Source: Dictyophora rubrovolvata (taxonomy: Eukaryota > Basidiomycota > Agaricomycetes > Phallales > Phallaceae). Taken from it: a DNA stretch of 64,000 nt. The stretch spans positions 1,302,001-1,366,000 of the forward strand of contig CP114121.1 of NCBI GenBank assembly GCA_029959195.1. Direction: 5' to 3'. Both the position numbers and the translations under genes were made by a program. The notes under the pieces were generated by a model. It had not been told where the DNA came from. It searched no databases and saw nothing but the letters and a program-made list of their open reading frames with translations. Shown here in pieces: positions 59,945-64,000 of this stretch (the stretch's first letter is position 1; each line of letters begins with the position of its first letter).

Positions 59945-62556
59945 TCAATGACTACGGAAACCACCTTCAGGCCTTGTATCTTGAAACAATGCCCAATGGT
60001 TCAGAATAAGAGGGATAATTGCGTTCTGGGTAGATAAGCAGGATGCTGAGCGAAAGGGATTTGTATTACATACCGTGAAAACGAGGCCGATTTCCTCTGG
60101 TTTACTATCAGATTCCGAGTCGAGGAGAGGTGATTGGAATGGCCACATTGTTCCCCATTCAAACAAAAAGAGGAGTGTCTGGAAGCCTCGCGGGCCCGTC
60201 AGCCATACTTTACTGTTACTACCACCATGCCTGGTTTATGTAAGTATTGAGCTCTTTTTTCTAGGCTCCGAAACTGCTAACCTGAAAAACTAGCGAGATT
60301 TATGAAGAGGACTAGGACAAACCGACGAGTAGCGTTTCACAAGCTTACTTCTATAATGAATTTGGCACGTTCAAGTGTTCCCCAGCTGCGGCCTTGGACT
60401 GTTCGACTCATGTTCTTTACCTGTATTGGAAGAGATAAATCGAATCTTGGTAATAACCCATCACTTGTTGGATAGGAAAACATAACGTGAAAATTATACG
60501 CGGCCAGTCGTGCCATAAAGCCAGTCAGACCTAACAATGCCAGTGCCCGCACTGTATCGCTATAGTGGACTATACCATCTCCGTCAGGGTCAAACAAAGT
60601 CTGATACTAATTCAAATTAGTGTTTGAATCGCAACAAGGTGTGCTTACCTTTTTTGCATCACTCGAAGTCTGATTTTTGGTCAATTCATAAGTTCTCGTA
60701 ATCGCTGCGGCTGACAAGCCGTTAACCGTACCCAGTCCTTTCGATTTGCTGATACGGCAAAGGACCTCCAGTAATTCCAGCCCAGCCCGAATAGGTTCGA
60801 ATCTGCCGGTTAATCGGGCATTTACTGCATTAATTACCCCGGACACCAAAGTATTCGTTGTAAGATCGCCAGAGAGATTCGAAGGCGTGATGTTTGTTAC
60901 TTCATCGAACGTATGGTTTTCTGCGCATGTGGACGCGATTTGCAAAATGGCCTCGTTCGTAGCCGGTATAATCGAATGTTCTTGTTGTTTCACTATCTCA
61001 CTTTCGATCCTGTCGCTGCATCCGGTAATACCACCCACAGTCCCTGTGACTTGTTGAAGTACAGTCTCACCAGTTTGAAGTATCATACTCTCTAGCTTCT
61101 TTTCTCCTATCGGCGCCTTCAACTGCAGGACGGACGCGACCGTTTCCTCCGCACTGGTCATAGCGTCAATGCCATCTTTCAAGATGCTTGTGACCCCTGC
61201 ATTGGTAGCAGCTTGGTCTATAAGATCGGCTCCACGTTGAGCAACTTTGTCAACAGCCATCTGGCATAATGGCTCAAGGACGGGCGCTGCGACACTAAGT
61301 GCTGCTTCAGCCCCACTTCCTTTCATTGCAGCCTTCAGCGCGATTTTTGCACCACTCTCCAAGATGAAGCCGGCTACGCCATGTTTCCCGTTGTCTTCCA
61401 TCTCTTTTACTTCTTTAGCCGCTGCTATCACGTCAGAAGTTGCAGAAGCTACTGCCATGACGACTCCCGCACCCGAGGCAGTCAGGATTGCAGACGTTGC
61501 CATTTCCAACCCAATTCCAAATGCTTTTCTTCCAAGCTCTTGTACGTGTGCATCTTCAAGTATGGCGGACACGTCACCGTCCTTCACGGCCTTTGTTACT
61601 GCGATAACCTCACTCACAGTTCCCAGAGTTTTTCCTATTCCGGTCTGATTCAGTGCATCGCTGACTCCGTTCAGTGGGCTGTTTTCAAGTACAGCGCTCT
61701 TGGAGCCTGGGTGAGAGGCGGAATCAAGAAGTATTCCACCGGTAGCTTCAAGTATCCCACCACCTTGTGTACCCATTATCTTTCCAACGACGAGCGAGAT
61801 ATTCTCTTCGACTAAAGCGTTCTTTGCGCTTTCTGAGGTAGAGCTATAGGTCGGCGCATTTTCAATTGTTCTCCCAGCTATTTGTAACATTTCGCCTCCG
61901 AGTATATTGACTGCTCTGCCTCCACCAGGTTTGTCTGCCTGCTTTGGACATAGTCCATTCGCAGCCGTAATCCTTTCCTGTGTGGGGCGTTATGACATCC
62001 AGCTGGGAGCATTGAACATTCTCTTACGGCTGTTTCCACAATCCCAAGTCCCTGATGGATGAACGAAGGATTATATTGACGTGGTATAGGGGCATAGATG
62101 TAAGAACCCATTGACGTGCCTGCACTATCAGGTTTGCCTACGGAAGTCAATTATCGGGCAAAAGAATATAAAAGGGACGCACTAGGGCTGTTCGGACGCG
62201 AGCTCTGACGTTCATGAGGTAAGTTAACGCTTGCTTCTGACAATGTTTGATCTAGAGAATTTTGTTTTATCGGATTATTTGTCATGAGTTCTGCAATATG
62301 CAATAGCTGATTCACTGAACATACCAGGTCGACTACTTTCGAGTTGGGATGCACACTTAAAGGATTCGGTTGGAGCTTTTGCCATGATTTGATTCAATAA
62401 AGTGGTCGGTGTGACGATGGACGCATACATATCAAACCAGGTATCAGCGTCCTGCTCTTTAGACTCGGGTTGGGGGTCTCCTTTGAGGGGTTGAAAGCTC
62501 TCGTGGCAGGGTGAATGCTCGCCTTGCAAGTAATCGTCAGACTTGTGGAATTCCAT
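59945..62556 (-). CDS. EF-hand protein with long Ala-rich N-terminal region, unknown function
   Basis: 745 aa from eight exons: 62556-62325, 62290-62183, 62137-62028, 61938-60649, 60600-60349, 60289-60282, 60230-60074, 60025-59945. Residues about 170-580 are rich in Ala, Gly, Val and Thr and helical, with near-amphipathic repeats (ALTASGAGVVMAVASATSD-like, SVAAPVLEPLCQMAVDKVA). One canonical EF-hand loop follows: DPDGDGIVHYSD. After it come a hydrophobic segment (ALALLGLTGFMARLAAYNF) and LPRFDLSLPIQVKNMSR. This C-terminal arrangement, one EF loop plus a membrane-like helix, recalls caleosins, but the match is weak. The sixth exon is 8 nt long and is required to keep frame. Membrane or lipid-droplet association is inference. 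Confidence 0.72.
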
Positions 62557-63086
62557 TGGTTGTGAATCGGAAAACCTCTACTTTGACACGATGCACTGCT
62601 GTGAGCCTCTGGTAGTTTTGTGGTGCCTTGTTCCAGTTCTTCCCCCGCGTTGGTGAGTCCAAGTGACCGCTTTTTTCAACCGGAATTTGGACAGAATATT
62701 CACCTCAGTTTGAGGACGGCAATCCGAAAACCTAGCCAAATCGTGAACACTATAGACAAGGAGGTGGGGGGAACAATATATATATATCTCAAAAAACTGT
62801 GCATAGCCATTATATACAATGTGCGTATAATTCGGTAGCTCCCTAATACCAAGCGGTGGGCTGAAAGTGAATTGTGTGTATTTATCTTACGCACTGATTG
62901 AACTAACATCCCGAACGTATACAAGGATCGGGCGATCTAAATCTTCCGACAATAAATCGGTCATGTGATGTGATTATTTAGCCAGCTTACATCATCTAAG
63001 CGGGCGTCGATCAGTCGGATGTCCGCTGGAGGGTATTTTCTATTCTTGGCGTCTGTGCACTTGGCTCTTTGGTTTCTTCTCATCCC
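62557..63086. promoter_or_regulatory. Divergent promoter region, EF-hand gene/homeobox gene
   Basis: 530 bp between start codons. TATATATAT occurs at about 62779-62787. No recognised operator. Confidence 0.4.
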
Positions 63087-64000
63087 ATGTCCTCATACCC
63101 CCTCCCTCGTTTCTTTTCTTCACAGCCGTCTTCATCTTCGTCTTCGTCGACAGCCGCTCCTTCCCTGCGTAATCCGTACCAAATGAACTATCACCATGCT
63201 CACCAACCTCCGATGTATTACCCTTTTTCTCCGCCATTCGACGGTTCTGTGAATCTGAACAATCCATACATCTACGACCCTACGCATGTCAAACATCGCC
63301 GACGGACGACTCCTGAACAGCTCAAGGTGCTTGAGGAAACCTTCAAAACTGATCCCAAACCAAATCCTAGTCTCCGTAAACGACTTTCCTTGGAACTAGG
63401 CATGACCCCGAGGGTGTTACAGGTACTTATTTACTCGTCATCCTATTTGTTATGTCTCATTTAGCTCATCTTTCTTTCCTGTATACTAGGTGTGGTTCCA
63501 AAACAGGTAGACAAAATTAGATTTCTTTCCCCTCCCCCGACAAAAAATCCCTCAGTTACTGATTGATTTTCTGGCTAGGCGGATGAAAGTCAAGCGACTC
63601 GTGAAAAAGCAAAGTTCTTCTACAGATCAATCATTGGCGGATTCTGCGACTAATGATTTCCCCAATGGACAGCAACAGTCAGAAGATTCTCCCTCGTCGA
63701 CATCCCCGTCGAATACAACGGCCATGGCAACTGGTTCAGACGCCAGCACAGCCCCCGCTTCCGCTTCCGCCTCAACGCCAATCCCTACACCTCCTTCAGG
63801 ATCGTCATCCTCTTCACCCGCCCCTTCACCATCGTCTCCGCTACCTTATCCTGATATCAGCCGTCGACGATCTTCCTTGCCTCTTACAGTCGGATTCAAT
63901 TCTAGCTCCAATCATCATGCTTCGTTCCACAGTTTTCATCAACAGCAACAGCATCAATCGCTCGATCACTATCCATATCACGGCATGCCATGGAATCACA
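63087..64000 (+). CDS. Homeodomain transcription factor (5' part, runs off the right edge)
   Basis: Start at 63087 (MSSYPLPRFFSSQPSSSSSS). Exons 63087-63422, 63490-63506 and 63579 to beyond 64000. Homeodomain at about residues 72-130: RRRTTPEQLKVLEETFKTDP, PNPSLRKRLSLELGMTPRVL, then QVWFQNRRMKVKRL, with the invariant WFQNRR in recognition helix 3. This is a typical 60-residue homeodomain and not the three-residue-extended TALE type. Exon 2 is 17 nt and encodes VWFQN. The visible C-terminal part is Ser/Pro/Ala-rich. Basidiomycete homeobox genes of this plan act in development (hom1/hom2 type), but I cannot assign the subgroup. Confidence 0.9.

Overview
The window is nuclear DNA of a basidiomycete fungus, most likely an Agaricomycete. 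Genes are compact and broken by many introns of about 45-65 nt with GT(R)NGT donors and CAG/TAG acceptors. Divergent promoters are as short as about 80 bp. The gene set (SLU7, ERT1, PEX5, BRE1, YAK1, TFB1, KSH1, COY1) is fungal. The one mobile element carries CxC5/CxC6 cysteine clusters, which are typical of KDZ transposons in mushroom-forming fungi. I rebuilt exon structures by hand. For most genes the exon lengths sum to whole codons and the joined protein matches its family. I saw no operons, CRISPR arrays, rRNA, convincing tRNA, or retroviral/LTR elements.

Layout. 1-8.5 kb: a possible gene end at the left edge, an imperfect inverted repeat, then plus-strand SLU7 (splicing), a membrane protein of unknown function, a SETD6/RKM4-like SET methyltransferase and REI1 (60S biogenesis). 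9.4-19.4 kb: ERT1 (gluconeogenesis regulator, minus) divergent from MTQ1 (release-factor methylase), MRI1 (methionine salvage), PRA1/YIP3 and CDC26 (divergent), and PEX5 (minus). 19.4-22.8 kb is a gene-poor stretch. A Crz1-like zinc-finger gene follows at 22.8-23.9 kb. 25.97-31.25 kb is a 5.28-kb KDZ-type DNA transposon with an 8-bp target-site duplication, terminal inverted repeats, an open transposase gene and a convergent partner gene with one in-frame stop. It sits about 150 bp upstream of PMS1.

31.4-42.3 kb: PMS1 (mismatch repair endonuclease), a fused allantoicase-ureidoglycolate lyase gene, BRE1 (H2B ubiquitin ligase) and a convergent RING/TRAF zinc-finger gene. 42.8-52.1 kb: a small codon-biased gene, a GRF zinc-finger gene divergent from a PRKRIP1 homologue, a glutaredoxin-fold protein without its cysteine, KSH1 divergent from the kinase YAK1. 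52.4-64 kb: a PHOSPHO-type HAD phosphatase, the proteasome chaperone Poc4/PSMG4 divergent from TFIIH subunit TFB1, the Golgi golgin COY1, an EF-hand protein of unknown role and the 5' part of a homeobox regulator.

How the genes relate: this is ordinary housekeeping sequence and not a pathway cluster. Links that can be drawn are functional, not positional. ERT1, PEX5 and the allantoin enzyme concern carbon and nitrogen scavenging and peroxisomes. SLU7 and PRKRIP1 are spliceosomal. TFB1, BRE1 and PMS1 act on chromatin or DNA repair. PRA1, KSH1 and COY1 act in the early secretory pathway. The accessory part is the transposon. Its partner gene is the least explained item in the window.
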